DNA of 64,000 nucleotides from contig JALSJM010000005.1 in the NCBI GenBank assembly GCA_026989355.1, forward strand, positions 62,001-126,000, read 5' to 3'. Shown in pieces: positions 27,408-37,059 of the stretch. This DNA is from Paracoccaceae bacterium. GTDB taxonomy: Bacteria > Pseudomonadota > Alphaproteobacteria > Rhodobacterales > Rhodobacteraceae. Both the position numbers and the translations under genes were made by a program. Under the pieces are notes generated by a model. The model saw nothing but the letters and a program-made list of their open reading frames with translations. It ran no database searches and was not told where the DNA came from. Position 1 is the stretch's first letter. The number at the start of each line of letters is the position of its first letter.

Positions 27408-28109
27408 CTAGGCACCGGGACGGTTGCGGTCAACCGGCCAGCGTGCGGCAAGCTCTTCGGCCATGGCGGCCTCGCCGGCCGTCAGAGGGCCGCGCCCGGA
27501 CGGATGAAACCTCAGGCGAAAGGCGGCCAGAAGGGTGCCGAAGGACAGATCGGGATCATAGCCGAAGCGGGCCAGGACAGCCCGGAAAACTGCCGGATCG
27601 GGGCTGTTTTCCGCCGCCGCCCCCTCTCCGGACGCGGGCCAGACCGACAGCCCCTGAAGCGCAAGACGGCGCCAGTCGAACCGGGGGCCGGGATCGATCT
27701 TGCGCCCCGGTGCCATGTCGGAATGACCGATCACCCGTTCCGGAGGAATCTTGCGGCGCTCCATGAGATCGGCCAGAAGCACTTCGAGCGCACGCATCTG
27801 GGGCGCAGGAAACGGCGTGCCGCCGGGATTGGCAAGCTCGATCCCGATCGAGCGGGAATTGACATCGTCACACCCGCCCCAGCGGCCCGCCCCAGCATGC
27901 CAGGCGCGCAGTTCCTCATCGACCAGAGCAAACACCCGCCCCCGCGGGCAGATCAGGTAATGGGCCGAAACCTCGTGCTCGGGGGCCGAAAGCCGCGCCA
28001 GTGCCGCACGGGTATCATGCATCGCCGTATAGTGAAGAACCACCAGGTCAGGCCGCGCCCCCCCGCGCCGCGGCCCGCAATTGGGCGAGGGATGCGGGAT
28101 GATCCGCAC
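27408..28109 (-). CDS. N-acetylmuramoyl-L-alanine amidase, AmpD/AmiD type
   Basis: 233 aa Amidase_2 domain that cleaves the MurNAc-L-Ala bond of peptidoglycan or muropeptides. Zinc and catalytic motifs are VVLHYTAM (H26), GIELANPG (Glu) and VIGHSDMAPGRKIDPGP (His and Asp). There is no clear signal peptide, so it is more like cytoplasmic AmpD in location, but it is longer than AmpD and has a C-terminal helical region. The start is a GTG at 28109, 17 bp after the upstream lipoprotein stop. It abuts rnpB downstream. Confidence 0.87.
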   Translation of the reverse strand: MRIIPHPSPNCGPRRGGARPDLVVLHYTAMHDTRAALARLSAPEHEVSAHYLICPRGRVFALVDEELRAWHAGAGRWGGCDDVNSRSIGIELANPGGTPFPAPQMRALEVLLADLMERRKIPPERVIGHSDMAPGRKIDPGPRFDWRRLALQGLSVWPASGEGAAAENSPDPAVFRAVLARFGYDPDLSFGTLLAAFRLRFHPSGRGPLTAGEAAMAEELAARWPVDRNRPGA

Positions 28110-28126
28110 CGCCCGCCCGCCGGCCC

Positions 28127-28825
28127 TCAGCGGCGCACCTTCACCGCCCGGAAGGGGCGCGGATCCCAGGTGCAGGCAAAACCGTCGCCATCGGGATCAA
28201 GGCCCAGCGGATCGCGTTTCGGCCCGCCCCGGCGCAGGAAATCGAGTTGCGCCTGATCGGGCGAGGGATATTTCGCGCAATTGCGCTGATAGCGCGACTG
28301 CGCAAACAGCGGTGAGCGGCGGTAAAGCGGCTGGCCCACGTTGTTGGTGGTGGAAAGCGCGTATTCAACGATGTTCGGCCCCACGGCACCAGGACGCGAG
28401 GGCAGGGCCGAAGGCGCGATCACCTTGTACTGGGCGCGCTGGCGGGCAAGGCGCTCCTTGTCGCTTTCGATGGTTTCACGCTGCGAAACGGCCTCGAAAT
28501 CCTGTTCGTCCGACAGCCCTGCATGGCCGGCTCCGGCTCCGGCTTCTGCCCCTCCGCCCTGCGGCGGCGCAGAAGCGGCAGCGGCATTGCCGGACTGTGC
28601 TGCCGTTCCGGTGTCGGCAGAAGGTTGTCCGCCCTGCGGCGGCAGGACGGTTGTCGTATCGCCCCGCAGTTCTGCATTGCGCTGCTCGGCACTGCGGCGG
28701 GCCAGATAATCGGAATAGCTTTCGAAACCGGCGCCTTTCCGCATCCCGGAATCGGGCACCTCCGGCGTGCAGGCGCCAAGCGCAAAGGCCATCACCATCG
28801 CCCCCGAGATCACATTGTATCGCAT
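28127..28825 (-). CDS. Lipoprotein with C-terminal excalibur-like calcium-binding motif
   Basis: 232 aa. A lipoprotein signal peptide ends in LGAC, with Cys19 the lipidated residue. A Gly/Ala/Gln-rich linker follows (about residues 65-110), then a helical part (EQDFEAVSQRETIESDKERLARQRAQ, charged), and the C-terminus has NCAKYPSP and DPDGDGFACTW, resembling the DxDxDGxxC excalibur/EF-hand-like motif. GGGAGG precedes the ATG at 28825. It is upstream of the amidase with 17 bp between, so a cell-envelope role is plausible. Function unknown. Confidence 0.75.
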   Translation of the reverse strand: MRYNVISGAMVMAFALGACTPEVPDSGMRKGAGFESYSDYLARRSAEQRNAELRGDTTTVLPPQGGQPSADTGTAAQSGNAAAASAPPQGGGAEAGAGAGHAGLSDEQDFEAVSQRETIESDKERLARQRAQYKVIAPSALPSRPGAVGPNIVEYALSTTNNVGQPLYRRSPLFAQSRYQRNCAKYPSPDQAQLDFLRRGGPKRDPLGLDPDGDGFACTWDPRPFRAVKVRR

Positions 28826-28874
28826 TCCGCCTCCCTGTTCTTCACCCTGCGGATCCGCCTGTTCCCAAGAGGTG

Positions 28875-30368
28875 TTACCACCATTTTTCCGGTTTGGGAA
28901 CGAAACCGGCCGCATCCTCGATCACCTGCGCGGTTTTCAGCAAGGCACCTTCTTCCCACGGGCGCCCGATCAGCTGAAGGCCAAGTGGCAGGCCCTGCGC
29001 ATCAAGCCCTGCCGGCACCGAGATCCCGGGCAGGCCGGCAAGGTTCACGGTAACGGTGAACACGTCATTGAGATACATGCGAACCGGATCGGCATCGGCC
29101 ATCTCGCCAAGGGCAAAGGCCGCCGAAGGGGTGGCCGGGGTCAGGATCGCGTCAACACCATCGGCAAACACCGTATCGAAATCGCGCCGGATCAGGCTGC
29201 GCACCCGCTGAGCACGGCGGTAATAGGCATCGTAGAACCCCGCCGAAAGCACATAGGTGCCGATCATCACCCGGCGCTGCACCTCGGCACCGAAGCCCTC
29301 GGCGCGGGTTTTCTCATACATCTCGGTGATGCCCTCGCCCCCGGACAGCTTCGCGCGGTGGCCGTAGCGCACACCGTCATAGCGCGCCAGGTTGGAGGAC
29401 GCTTCGGCCGGAGCAATCACGTAATAGGCGGGCAACGCGTATTTCGTGTGCGGCAGCGAAATCTCCACGATCTCGGCACCGGCGGCGCGCAGCATGTCGG
29501 CGCCTTCGTCCCAGAGCCTCGCGATCTCGCCGGGCATGCCCTCCATGCGGTATTCCCGCGGAATGCCGATCCTCATGCCCCTGATACCCCCCTGAAGCGC
29601 AGCTTCGAAATCGGGAACGGGGATGTCCATGCTGGTGCTGTCCTTCGGATCGTGCCCGGCCATCGCACCCAGCATGATCGCCGCATCACGCACGGTTTTC
29701 GTCATCGGTCCGGCCTGATCGAGCGAGCTTGCAAAGGCAACGATCCCCCAGCGTGAACAGCGCCCATAGGTGGGTTTCAGGCCCACGATGCCGGTAAAGG
29801 CGGCCGGCTGGCGGATCGAGCCTCCGGTATCGGTGCCGGTAGCCCCCAGACAGAGATCACCCGCCACCGCCGCCGCCGAGCCACCCGAAGAGCCGCCGGG
29901 GGTGAGGGGCGCATCATCGCCACGGCGCCGCCAGGGGTTGACCGTCGGGCCGTAATGCGAGGTTTCGTTCGAAGAACCCATGGCGAATTCGTCCATGTTC
30001 ACCTTGCCCAGCATCACCGCACCGGCATCCCACAGGTTCTGCGTAACGGTGCTTTCATATTCGGGGCGGAAACCGTCAAGGATGAAACTCGCGGCCTGGC
30101 TGGGCACGCCCTTCGTGCAGAACAGATCCTTGATGCCAAGCGGAATGCCGCACATGGCGGGTGCCTCGGCCCCTTCGGCCCCGAGGCGCCGGTCAGCCGC
30201 ATCGGCCTGTTCAAGGGCAATCTCGGGCGTGTCATGCACGAAGGCATTGAGCACGCCTGCACCGGCGATCTCGGTCAGGCAGCTTTCGGTCAGTTCGCGC
30301 GCGGTAAAATCGCCCTTGCGCAGGCCGGTGCGCGCTTCGGCGATGGTCAGTCTGTTCAGATCGCTCAT
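28875..30368 (-). CDS. gatA: Glutamyl-tRNA(Gln) amidotransferase subunit A
   Basis: 497 aa amidase-signature enzyme that releases ammonia from glutamine and, with GatB and GatC, amidates Glu-tRNA(Gln) or Asp-tRNA(Asn). The catalytic triad is visible: K80 (GIKDLF), S160 (PGGSSGGS) and S184 ([10 protein letters not shown]). GGAGCGGG upstream supports the ATG at 30368. It follows gatC by 11 bp. gatB is not adjacent, as is common in this order. Confidence 0.97.
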   Translation of the reverse strand: MSDLNRLTIAEARTGLRKGDFTARELTESCLTEIAGAGVLNAFVHDTPEIALEQADAADRRLGAEGAEAPAMCGIPLGIKDLFCTKGVPSQAASFILDGFRPEYESTVTQNLWDAGAVMLGKVNMDEFAMGSSNETSHYGPTVNPWRRRGDDAPLTPGGSSGGSAAAVAGDLCLGATGTDTGGSIRQPAAFTGIVGLKPTYGRCSRWGIVAFASSLDQAGPMTKTVRDAAIMLGAMAGHDPKDSTSMDIPVPDFEAALQGGIRGMRIGIPREYRMEGMPGEIARLWDEGADMLRAAGAEIVEISLPHTKYALPAYYVIAPAEASSNLARYDGVRYGHRAKLSGGEGITEMYEKTRAEGFGAEVQRRVMIGTYVLSAGFYDAYYRRAQRVRSLIRRDFDTVFADGVDAILTPATPSAAFALGEMADADPVRMYLNDVFTVTVNLAGLPGISVPAGLDAQGLPLGLQLIGRPWEEGALLKTAQVIEDAAGFVPKPEKWW

Positions 30369-30379
30369 CCGGCCCGCTC

Positions 30380-30667
30380 CTATTCCACCACCTTCGGCAC
30401 CGCGAAGAAACCCTCGCGCGCATCGGGCGCATTGGCCAGGATCTTCTCGGGATAGCCGCCGTCGGTCACCTCGTCCTGCCGCCGCTTCAGGCGCATCGGG
30501 TGCACCGCCGTCATCGGCTCGATACCTTCCACATCCACCTCGTTCAGCTGTTCGACGAATGCGAGGATGGCGTTGAACTCGTCTGCCAGCGCCCCGAGTC
30601 GTTCCTCTTCCACCCGGATGCGGGCCAGATGCGCCACGCGGCGCGCCGTTTCCTTGTCGATCGACAT
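30380..30667 (-). CDS. gatC: Glutamyl-tRNA(Gln) amidotransferase subunit C
   Basis: 95 aa, normal length for GatC. The N-terminal [12 protein letters not shown] and the [14 protein letters not shown] segment are the family hallmarks. It wraps around GatA and stabilises the complex. First gene of gatCA. Confidence 0.95.
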   Translation of the reverse strand: MSIDKETARRVAHLARIRVEEERLGALADEFNAILAFVEQLNEVDVEGIEPMTAVHPMRLKRRQDEVTDGGYPEKILANAPDAREGFFAVPKVVE

Positions 30668-30848
30668 CTGCGATGGCTCCGTCTGCCGTGATTTCTGCCA
30701 TGACCGGCGTCCCAGATGCGTTTAACGCCCCGCTCCGCCCGCTGCAAGAGCATGCCGCACGGCACATGCCCGACCCCGGGCAGCGGAAAGGTGACAAACC
30801 CGTCCGCACCCCCTATCTGTGAAACGGACACGCCTGAAGGAGGATCCC

Positions 30849-31544
30849 ATGAAGATCATCTGGCTTGGCCACGCAGGCTTTCGCATCGAAACCGGCGATC
30901 TGGTGCTGCTGTTCGATCCCTGGCTGACGGGCAACCCGATGTTCCCCGAAGCGCGCCGGGACGAGGCCGTCGCCGGTGCCACCCATGTCTTCATCACCCA
31001 CGGTCACAGCGATCACGCCGCCGATGCCCCCGGCATCGCCCGCGCACGCGCCATTCCGGTGTACGGCATCTATGACCTGATGACCCATTTCGCAACACGG
31101 CATGAAATCGAGACCGTCGGCTTCAACAAGGGTGGCACGATTGATCTGGGCGATGCGCGCATCACCATGGTGAATGCCGCGCATTCCTCATCGTTGTGCG
31201 AAGGGGGCGACGGCCCGGTCTATGCCGGCCACGAGGCAGGCTTCGTGATCGAGGCCGAAGGTCACACGATCTATCTGACCGGCGACACGGACGTGATGGC
31301 CGACATGGAGATCATCAACGATCTGCACAAACCCGACATCGGCATTCTCTGCGCCGGCGGCCATTTCACCATGGACATGAAACGCGCCGCATATGCAGCG
31401 AAGAAATATTTCGATTTCAAGACGGTGATCCCCTGCCACTACCGCACCTTTCCGCTGCTCGAACAATCGGCAGCATCCCTTGCCGCCGCACTGCCGGGCG
31501 TGAACGTGATCGAACCCGGCGTTCTCGAACCGATCGATATCTGA
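30849..31544 (+). CDS. UPF0173-type metallo-beta-lactamase-fold hydrolase
   Basis: 231 aa. The metal motif is THGHSDHA (H51, H53, D55, H56), and further ligands are in NAAHSSS and YLTGDTDVM, with CHYRTFP near the end; together these define the UPF0173/YtkL group. AAGGAGG before the ATG at 30849 fixes the start. Divergent from gatC. The substrate of this conserved family is not established. Confidence 0.87.
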   Translation: MKIIWLGHAGFRIETGDLVLLFDPWLTGNPMFPEARRDEAVAGATHVFITHGHSDHAADAPGIARARAIPVYGIYDLMTHFATRHEIETVGFNKGGTIDLGDARITMVNAAHSSSLCEGGDGPVYAGHEAGFVIEAEGHTIYLTGDTDVMADMEIINDLHKPDIGILCAGGHFTMDMKRAAYAAKKYFDFKTVIPCHYRTFPLLEQSAASLAAALPGVNVIEPGVLEPIDI

Positions 31545-31553
31545 AACACGAAG

Positions 31554-31682
31554 GGCCTTGCAGGCAGCGCATGCCTGCGTCGGCCCGTTCATCCTGTCAG
31601 GAATACTCCCGCCGGAAGCATGAAACCTGTCTGCCCGGGCGTTCCGCCCGTTCCGGCATGCCGAATGCAGCGCCCGGGCAGA
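31554..31682. terminator. Two successive hairpins between convergent genes
   Basis: Hairpin 1 has GCAGGCA (31560-31566) and TGCCTGC (31572-31578), widened by GGGCC/GGCCC pairs outside. Hairpin 2 has perfect 12-base arms TCTGCCCGGGCG (31630-31641) and CGCCCGGGCAGA (31671-31682), and its loop contains a second small palindrome (GGCATGCC). Hairpin 2 ends 3 bases from the miaB stop. They probably act as a bidirectional transcription barrier; there is no long T tract. Confidence 0.5.
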
Positions 31683-31684
31683 TT

Positions 31685-33007
31685 CTAGACGATCACGCCC
31701 GAAAGCGAATTGGGCAGGCTTTCGGTGATCCGCACCCGGCGCAGATCGCCCGGCGCCAGGCCGGGTGCCACCACATGCACCGCATGCAGGTAATCGCTCT
31801 TGCCCGCCACCTGCCCCGGTTCGCGCCCGGCGCGCTCGAACAGAACACTGACCTCGCGCCCCACCATCGCCGCCTGCGCGGCGGCCTGCTGCTCGGCCAG
31901 AAGCGCCTGCAGGCGGGTGAGGCGTTCGGATTTCACCTGCTCGGGGATCTGATCGCGTTCGGCCGCTGGGGTGCCGGGGCGCGGCGAATACTTGAAGGAA
32001 TAGGCCTGTCCGTAACCGACCGCGCGGATCAGATCCAGCGTAGCCTCGAAATCCTCTTCCGTTTCCTCGGGAAAGCCCACGATGAAATCGCCCGACAACA
32101 GCAGATCGGGGCGCGCGGCGCGGATCCTTTCGATCAGGCGAACATAGCTTTCGGCGGTGTGGCCGCGGTTCATGCGCTTCAGGATGCGATCCGATCCCGA
32201 CTGCACCGGCAGATGCAGATAGGGCATGAGTTTCGCACATTCCCCATGCGCGGCGATCAGATCGTCGCTCATGTCATTGGGGTGGCTGGTGGTATAGCGG
32301 ATGCGCTCGAGCCCCTCGATCTCGGCCAGCGCGCGGATGAGGCGGGCAAGGCTCCAGCTTCCCCCTTCGCCTGCGCCGTGATATGCGTTCACGTTCTGCC
32401 CCAGAAGGGTGATTTCGCGCACACCCCGCACCACCAGCGCCCGGGCCTCGGCCAGGATACGGGCAGGCGGGCGGCTTGCTTCGGCGCCGCGCGTATAGGG
32501 CACCACGCAGAAAGCGCAGAACTTGTCGCAGCCCTCCTGCACCGTCAGAAAGGCCGCGGGACGCGCCCTGCGGGGGCTGCGTGCGGGCAGGTGATCGAAC
32601 TTGTCTTCCTCGGGGAAATCGGTATCAAGGGCCTTTTCCCCGGCCTCGACCCGCGCCACCAGTTCGGGCAGGCGGTGATAGGCCTGTGGCCCCACCACCA
32701 GATCGACAAGCGGCTGACGGGCGATGATCTCTTCACCCTCGGCCTGGGCCACGCAGCCGGCCACCGCGATCCGCAGATCGGGACGCGCCGCCTTCAGCCC
32801 CTTGTAGCGGCCAAGCTCGGAATAGATCTTCTCGGCCGCCTTCTCGCGGATGTGACAGGTGTTGAGCAGGATCATGTCGGCCGCATCGGGGCTGTCGGTT
32901 TCCTCGTAACCCGCCTGCGCCAGCGCCTCGGCCATGCGCTCGCTGTCATAAACGTTCATCTGGCAGCCGTATGTCCTGATATGGAGCTTCTTCTTCACGT
33001 TCGTCAT
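31685..33007 (-). CDS. miaB: tRNA-2-methylthio-N6-dimethylallyladenosine synthase
   Basis: 440 aa methylthiotransferase acting on tRNA A37. The auxiliary Fe-S cysteines are C15, C51 and C85 ([27 protein letters not shown]). The radical SAM cysteines are C160, C164 and C167 ([16 protein letters not shown]). A TRAM domain forms the C-terminal 65 residues. The start at 33007 ([18 protein letters not shown]) is the usual one. It is convergent with the MBL gene. Confidence 0.96.
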   Translation of the reverse strand: MTNVKKKLHIRTYGCQMNVYDSERMAEALAQAGYEETDSPDAADMILLNTCHIREKAAEKIYSELGRYKGLKAARPDLRIAVAGCVAQAEGEEIIARQPLVDLVVGPQAYHRLPELVARVEAGEKALDTDFPEEDKFDHLPARSPRRARPAAFLTVQEGCDKFCAFCVVPYTRGAEASRPPARILAEARALVVRGVREITLLGQNVNAYHGAGEGGSWSLARLIRALAEIEGLERIRYTTSHPNDMSDDLIAAHGECAKLMPYLHLPVQSGSDRILKRMNRGHTAESYVRLIERIRAARPDLLLSGDFIVGFPEETEEDFEATLDLIRAVGYGQAYSFKYSPRPGTPAAERDQIPEQVKSERLTRLQALLAEQQAAAQAAMVGREVSVLFERAGREPGQVAGKSDYLHAVHVVAPGLAPGDLRRVRITESLPNSLSGVIV

Positions 33008-33195
33008 GGATCTTCGCCATCCTGCATGAGGGTGCATGGCACCTACACCCTTGTGCCCCAAACCGCAACGCTTGCAAAGCCGTGCGATTTGCAACACCCT
33101 GCCCGAAAGGGGCAGGACCACACCCGGACAATGGCCGCGACGGCAGCCTGCGGCCAGCCCCGGGAACCGAGCCAGGAGCCAACCGGAACAAGGCC

Positions 33196-34059
33196 GTGCG
33201 ATACAGGAACCTAGACGATTTTCTGGAAAGGGGGCGGTCGGCGCTGGCAAGGGGGCCGCTGGCGCTGATCCTTGCGGAGGATCCGACCGAGGTGGAAAGC
33301 ACCGTCCGCCATCACCAGCGCCTGGGCTTTCGCGAGACCCTTCTGTTCGTGCCCCCCGCACTGGATATCGCCCCCGCGCTTGCCGAAACGGTGCGGCTCA
33401 TTCCCCACGATCTGCATGGCGGGGGCGCGCGCGAAGGCGCGGTGAACCGGATCATCGCCGCCGCGCCCGGTGTCTGGATGTATTACTGCTTCAATGCCGA
33501 ATACCTGTTCTTTCCCTTCTGTGAAAGCCGCAGCATCGGCGAAATGCTGACCTTTCACGGCGAAGAGCGGCGCGAGGCGATGCTCACATATGTGATCGAT
33601 CTCTACGCCGACGATCTGAACGCCCATCCCGATGCGGTTTCGCTCGAACGGGCCCATCTCGACCGCTCGGGCTATTACGCCCTGGCCCGCCATGATGAAA
33701 ACGGCCACCCGAAAGAGCGCCAGCTCGATTTCTTCGGCGGTCTCAGGTGGCGCTTCGAAGAGCATATCCCCCCCGAAAGGCGCCGGATCGACCGCATCGC
33801 CATCTTCAGGGCACGCAAAGGGCTTGAACTGCGCCCGGACCACACCTTCAACATTGAGGAATACAATACCTATGCCTGCCCCTGGCACCACAATCTGACG
33901 GCGGCGGTCTGCTCGTTCCGCGCGGCCAAGGCGCTCAAGACGAACCCCGGCTCGACATTCGACATCCCCACCTTCCGCTGGCGCAATTCGGTTCCCTTCC
34001 GGTGGAATTCCCGGCAGTTGATGGACCTGGGGCTGATGGAACCGGGGCAGTGGTTCTGA
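33196..34059 (+). CDS. Conserved protein, possibly glycosyltransferase-2-like; function unknown
   Basis: 287 aa from a GTG at 33196 ([13 protein letters not shown]); the frame is open further upstream but that part looks non-coding. The N-terminal 100 residues have an alternating beta/alpha pattern ([42 protein letters not shown]) that recalls a GT2 Rossmann-like domain with a shortened acidic motif. The C-terminal half is rich in aromatic and His residues ([20 protein letters not shown]). No signal peptide. I have seen this gene type as conserved near miaB in Rhodobacterales, but no activity is known to me. Confidence 0.6.
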   Translation: MRYRNLDDFLERGRSALARGPLALILAEDPTEVESTVRHHQRLGFRETLLFVPPALDIAPALAETVRLIPHDLHGGGAREGAVNRIIAAAPGVWMYYCFNAEYLFFPFCESRSIGEMLTFHGEERREAMLTYVIDLYADDLNAHPDAVSLERAHLDRSGYYALARHDENGHPKERQLDFFGGLRWRFEEHIPPERRRIDRIAIFRARKGLELRPDHTFNIEEYNTYACPWHHNLTAAVCSFRAAKALKTNPGSTFDIPTFRWRNSVPFRWNSRQLMDLGLMEPGQWF

Positions 34060-34192
34060 AACAGACGAAACCGCAGTGGCCGTGCCGGGCGAAGCCCTTT
34101 ACATGAAACCGTTATCAACGCAGGGTAGGTGAATCATCGGGCACCGGGCCGCAGGCCCGCACCCGACGGCCGAACACAACAGGAGGAACACG

Positions 34193-35701
34193 ATGAAATT
34201 CAGCAAGACCGGCCTCGCCGCCCTGCTGCTGGGCGCCGCCCTGGCCCTGCCGGCAACCGCCGCGGAAACCGTGAAGATCACCATTCTCGGCATTGGCGAC
34301 ATATATGAATTCGACGCCCAGAAGGGCCGGGGCGGCTTTGCCCGCCTCAATGCCATCGCCAGGGCCGAGCGCGCCGCCAATCCCAATACGCTCTACGTGT
34401 TCGATGGCGACATGCTTTCGCCCTCGATCCTTTCGGGCTTCGACAAGGGGCAGAACACCATCGATCTTACCAACATCGTGCCCTTCGACATTGCCGTGCC
34501 CGGCAACCATGAGTTCGATTTCGGCGTGGAAAACTTCATCGAGAAGATGAACGCCTCGAAATACCCCTGGGCAGCGATCAACATCACCGGCCCCGACGGC
34601 AAGCCTCTCGAAGGGCTCGGCGGGGTGATGTGGAAGGAAATGGGCGGCCTGAAGATCGCGCTCATCCCGGTTGCCCAGGACACGAGCCCCGAGGTTTCAA
34701 GCACCGGCGATCTGAAGTTCCTGCCCACTGTCGATACCGCCATTGCCGCGGCCGAGGCGACCCGCGACGAGGGCGCCGATCTGGTGATCGCCGTGGTGCA
34801 GACCGACCAGACCAACGACAAGAAGCTGTTCGACAGCCACGCCTTCGACGTGATCATCTCGGGCGACGATCATTCCTACGCCACCGCCTATGACGGCATC
34901 ACCGCCTATGTGGAAACCTCGATCGACGGCAAGTATCTTTCGCCCCTCGATCTGAACGTGACGATCACGGAAAAGGACGGCAAGCGCAAGGTGCGCTGGA
35001 CACCCGTCTTCCGTTTCATCGACACCGCAACCGTCGAGCCCGACCCGGAAACCCAGGCCAAGGTGGATGAATTCAACAAGCTGCTTGACGAAAGCCTGAA
35101 CGTGCCGCTTGGCGTGACCGAAGGGATGCTCGATTCACGGCGCAATGTGGTCAGGGGCGAGGAGGCAGCCATCGGCAACCTGATCGCCGATGCCATGCGC
35201 GCGGCCACCGGTGCCGATGTGGCGATCGCCAATGGCGGCGGCATCCGCGGCGATCGTGTCTATGATCCCGGCACCACGCTGACCCGGCGCGACATCCTCA
35301 CCGAACTGCCCTTCGGCAACGCCACGGTGATGACGGAAATTCCCGGCAGCCAGCTTCTGGCGGCAATCGAGAACGGCGTCAGCCAGGTGGAAAAGGGCGC
35401 CGGGCGCTTCCCCCAGGTTTCGGGAATGACCTATGTGTTCGATCCTTCCGCGCCTCCGGGTTCGCGGGTGGTCGAACTCAGGGTGAACGGCGCACCGGTC
35501 GATCCCGACAAGCTCTACAAGGTGGCCGCCAATGATTACATCCTCAAGGGTGGCGACGGCTACGGCGCCCTTGGCGGCGGCCGGGTGCTGATCAATGCCG
35601 CCAACGGCAATCTGCTGGCCAATGACGTGATGGACTATATCGCGAAAAACGGCAAGATCACCGCAAGGGTGGAAGGCCGGATCAAGCGGGTGGGCGAATA
35701 G
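34193..35701 (+). CDS. Periplasmic 5'-nucleotidase/UshA-like protein with altered metal site
   Basis: 502 aa with a signal peptide (residues 1-23). An N-terminal metallophosphoesterase domain (25-290) is followed by an intact 5'-nucleotidase C-terminal domain (ANGGGIRGD, TELPFGNATV). In the phosphatase domain motif III is normal (PGNHEFDFG, N105/H106), but motif I reads D36-I-Y38 instead of D-x-H, the usual GHxH reads G-D-D-H227, and the expected THxG-type His is replaced in VQTDQTND. It may use a different metal set or be non-hydrolytic. SoxB, from the same superfamily in this window, keeps its motifs. Ends in a terminator. Confidence 0.82.
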   Translation: MKFSKTGLAALLLGAALALPATAAETVKITILGIGDIYEFDAQKGRGGFARLNAIARAERAANPNTLYVFDGDMLSPSILSGFDKGQNTIDLTNIVPFDIAVPGNHEFDFGVENFIEKMNASKYPWAAINITGPDGKPLEGLGGVMWKEMGGLKIALIPVAQDTSPEVSSTGDLKFLPTVDTAIAAAEATRDEGADLVIAVVQTDQTNDKKLFDSHAFDVIISGDDHSYATAYDGITAYVETSIDGKYLSPLDLNVTITEKDGKRKVRWTPVFRFIDTATVEPDPETQAKVDEFNKLLDESLNVPLGVTEGMLDSRRNVVRGEEAAIGNLIADAMRAATGADVAIANGGGIRGDRVYDPGTTLTRRDILTELPFGNATVMTEIPGSQLLAAIENGVSQVEKGAGRFPQVSGMTYVFDPSAPPGSRVVELRVNGAPVDPDKLYKVAANDYILKGGDGYGALGGGRVLINAANGNLLANDVMDYIAKNGKITARVEGRIKRVGE

Positions 35702-35738
35702 GCACTGCACCTGCCACCGCACAACGTCATGCACCATC

Positions 35739-35768
35739 GAAAGCCCCCGCCCCCGCGCGGGGGCTTTC
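35739..35768 (+). terminator. Hairpin terminator after the 5'-nucleotidase-like gene
   Basis: GAAAGCCCCCGC (35739-35750) and GCGGGGGCTTTC (35757-35768) form a perfect 12-bp stem. The T run is part of the 3' arm, so termination could act in either direction between this gene and the convergent irr. Confidence 0.75.
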
Positions 35769-35905
35769 CCGTGGTTTCCTGTGGCTTCCCTGCGGTGCCG
35801 CCCAACCCGATCACCCCTGCGAAAACGGCCGCGCCTGCCGGAAATCACCGGGCCGGGGGCCGCGGATGGCGGACGAAGCAGATGGAGGTGCCCGACGGGC
35901 GCCCT

Positions 35906-36322
35906 TCAGGCCCGACGCAGGCGGATCACCACGTCAACCTTGCTGACCTCGGCCCCCGCCGGGGCCTCGGGCAGGCGGGTGATCTCAAGCTCTTCGGCGG
36001 GCGCATCGGTCAGCCGCTGGTCCTCTTCCCAGTAGAAATGCGGATGATCCGAGGTATTGGTGTCGAAATAGCTCTTGGTGCCCTCAAGCATGATCTCGCG
36101 CAGCAGCCCTGCTTCGCAGAAGGCGCGCAGGGTGTTGTAGACGGTGGCCAGAGACACCTGCTCGCCCGCCTTGCGCGAGGCATTGTAAAGGCCTTCGGCC
36201 GTTACATGGCGATGCTGCCCGTCGCCCACCAGAAGCGCGGCCAGCGCCACGCGCTGACGGGTGGGGCGCAGCCCCGCACTGCGCAACCACTGGCTGCCGC
36301 GTTCGCTTCCGGTTATGCTCAT
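35906..36322 (-). CDS. irr: Irr, Fur-family iron-response regulator
   Basis: 138 aa. A winged-helix N-terminus ([27 protein letters not shown]) is followed by the Irr-type dimer region with H93-P-H95 in [12 protein letters not shown], part of the haem/metal-sensing site. It lacks the Cys pairs of classical Fur. In alphaproteobacteria Irr controls haem synthesis and iron storage by sensing haem status. Its divergent position beside fabA-fabB-fabI is the conserved alphaproteobacterial arrangement. Confidence 0.9.
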   Translation of the reverse strand: MSITGSERGSQWLRSAGLRPTRQRVALAALLVGDGQHRHVTAEGLYNASRKAGEQVSLATVYNTLRAFCEAGLLREIMLEGTKSYFDTNTSDHPHFYWEEDQRLTDAPAEELEITRLPEAPAGAEVSKVDVVIRLRRA

Positions 36323-36501
36323 GGCCGCTTCCCTCTGGCTGCCTGCATTTCAGAAACCGCTTCCAGTATAAGGGCCTTGCCCCCTGCTTTTCAAATGATT
36401 TTCAGTCGCAGGCAAAGGCGGTCGGCAGCTATTGCTCTTGGCCGAACCCGGATGCTAGGAGGAAGCAGAAACCACCAGCAAGAAACAGGGCACGCATACA
36501 T

Positions 36502-37014
36502 ATGGCCGATTTCCCGAGCAGTTTCGACAAGAACGACCTTCTGAAATGCGCCCGCGGCGAACTGTTCGGGCCCGGCAATGCGCAGCTTCCCGAACCTCCG
36601 ATGCTGATGATGGATCGCATCACGCAAATCAGCGCCGACGCCGGCGAACACGGCAAGGGCCATGTGCTGGCCGAACTCGACATCACCCCCGACCTGTGGT
36701 TCTTCCCCTGCCATTTCCCCGGCAATCCGGTGATGCCCGGCTGCCTGATGCTTGACGGCCTGTGGCAGCTTACCGGCTTCAACCTGGGCTGGCGGGGCTG
36801 GCAGGGGCAGGGTTTTGCGCTTGGCGTGGGCGAGGTGAAGCTTTCGGGCATGATCACGCCCGAACGCAGGCTTGTCAGCTATGAGGTGCAGTTCACCCGG
36901 GTGATCGACCGCCGCCTGAAAATGGGCGTGGCCGACGGGATCGTGCGCGCCGACGGCGAGATCGTCTGCGCGGTCAGGGACATGAAGGTTGGTCTGGCCG
37001 CCGCGAAAGGGTAA
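36502..37014 (+). CDS. fabA: 3-hydroxydecanoyl-ACP dehydratase/isomerase
   Basis: 170 aa. The active-site His and Asp are H71 ([12 protein letters not shown]) and D85 (LMLDGLWQL), as in characterised FabA. It dehydrates 3-hydroxydecanoyl-ACP and isomerises trans-2 to cis-3, the branch point to unsaturated fatty acids. AGGAGGAAG is about 40 bp upstream, but the ATG at 36502 is preceded directly by CACGCATACAT with a weak site. It is followed by fabB after 45 bp. Confidence 0.96.
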   Translation: MADFPSSFDKNDLLKCARGELFGPGNAQLPEPPMLMMDRITQISADAGEHGKGHVLAELDITPDLWFFPCHFPGNPVMPGCLMLDGLWQLTGFNLGWRGWQGQGFALGVGEVKLSGMITPERRLVSYEVQFTRVIDRRLKMGVADGIVRADGEIVCAVRDMKVGLAAAKG

Positions 37015-37059
37015 GCTCGGGTCCGGAACAGACCTGCATCCAGGGAAGGAATGTCCAAC

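Noticed and set aside
26911-27411. Open frames in both directions through the rnpB region
   Set aside because: The sequence is RNase P RNA, with all conserved segments present; the frames are incidental.
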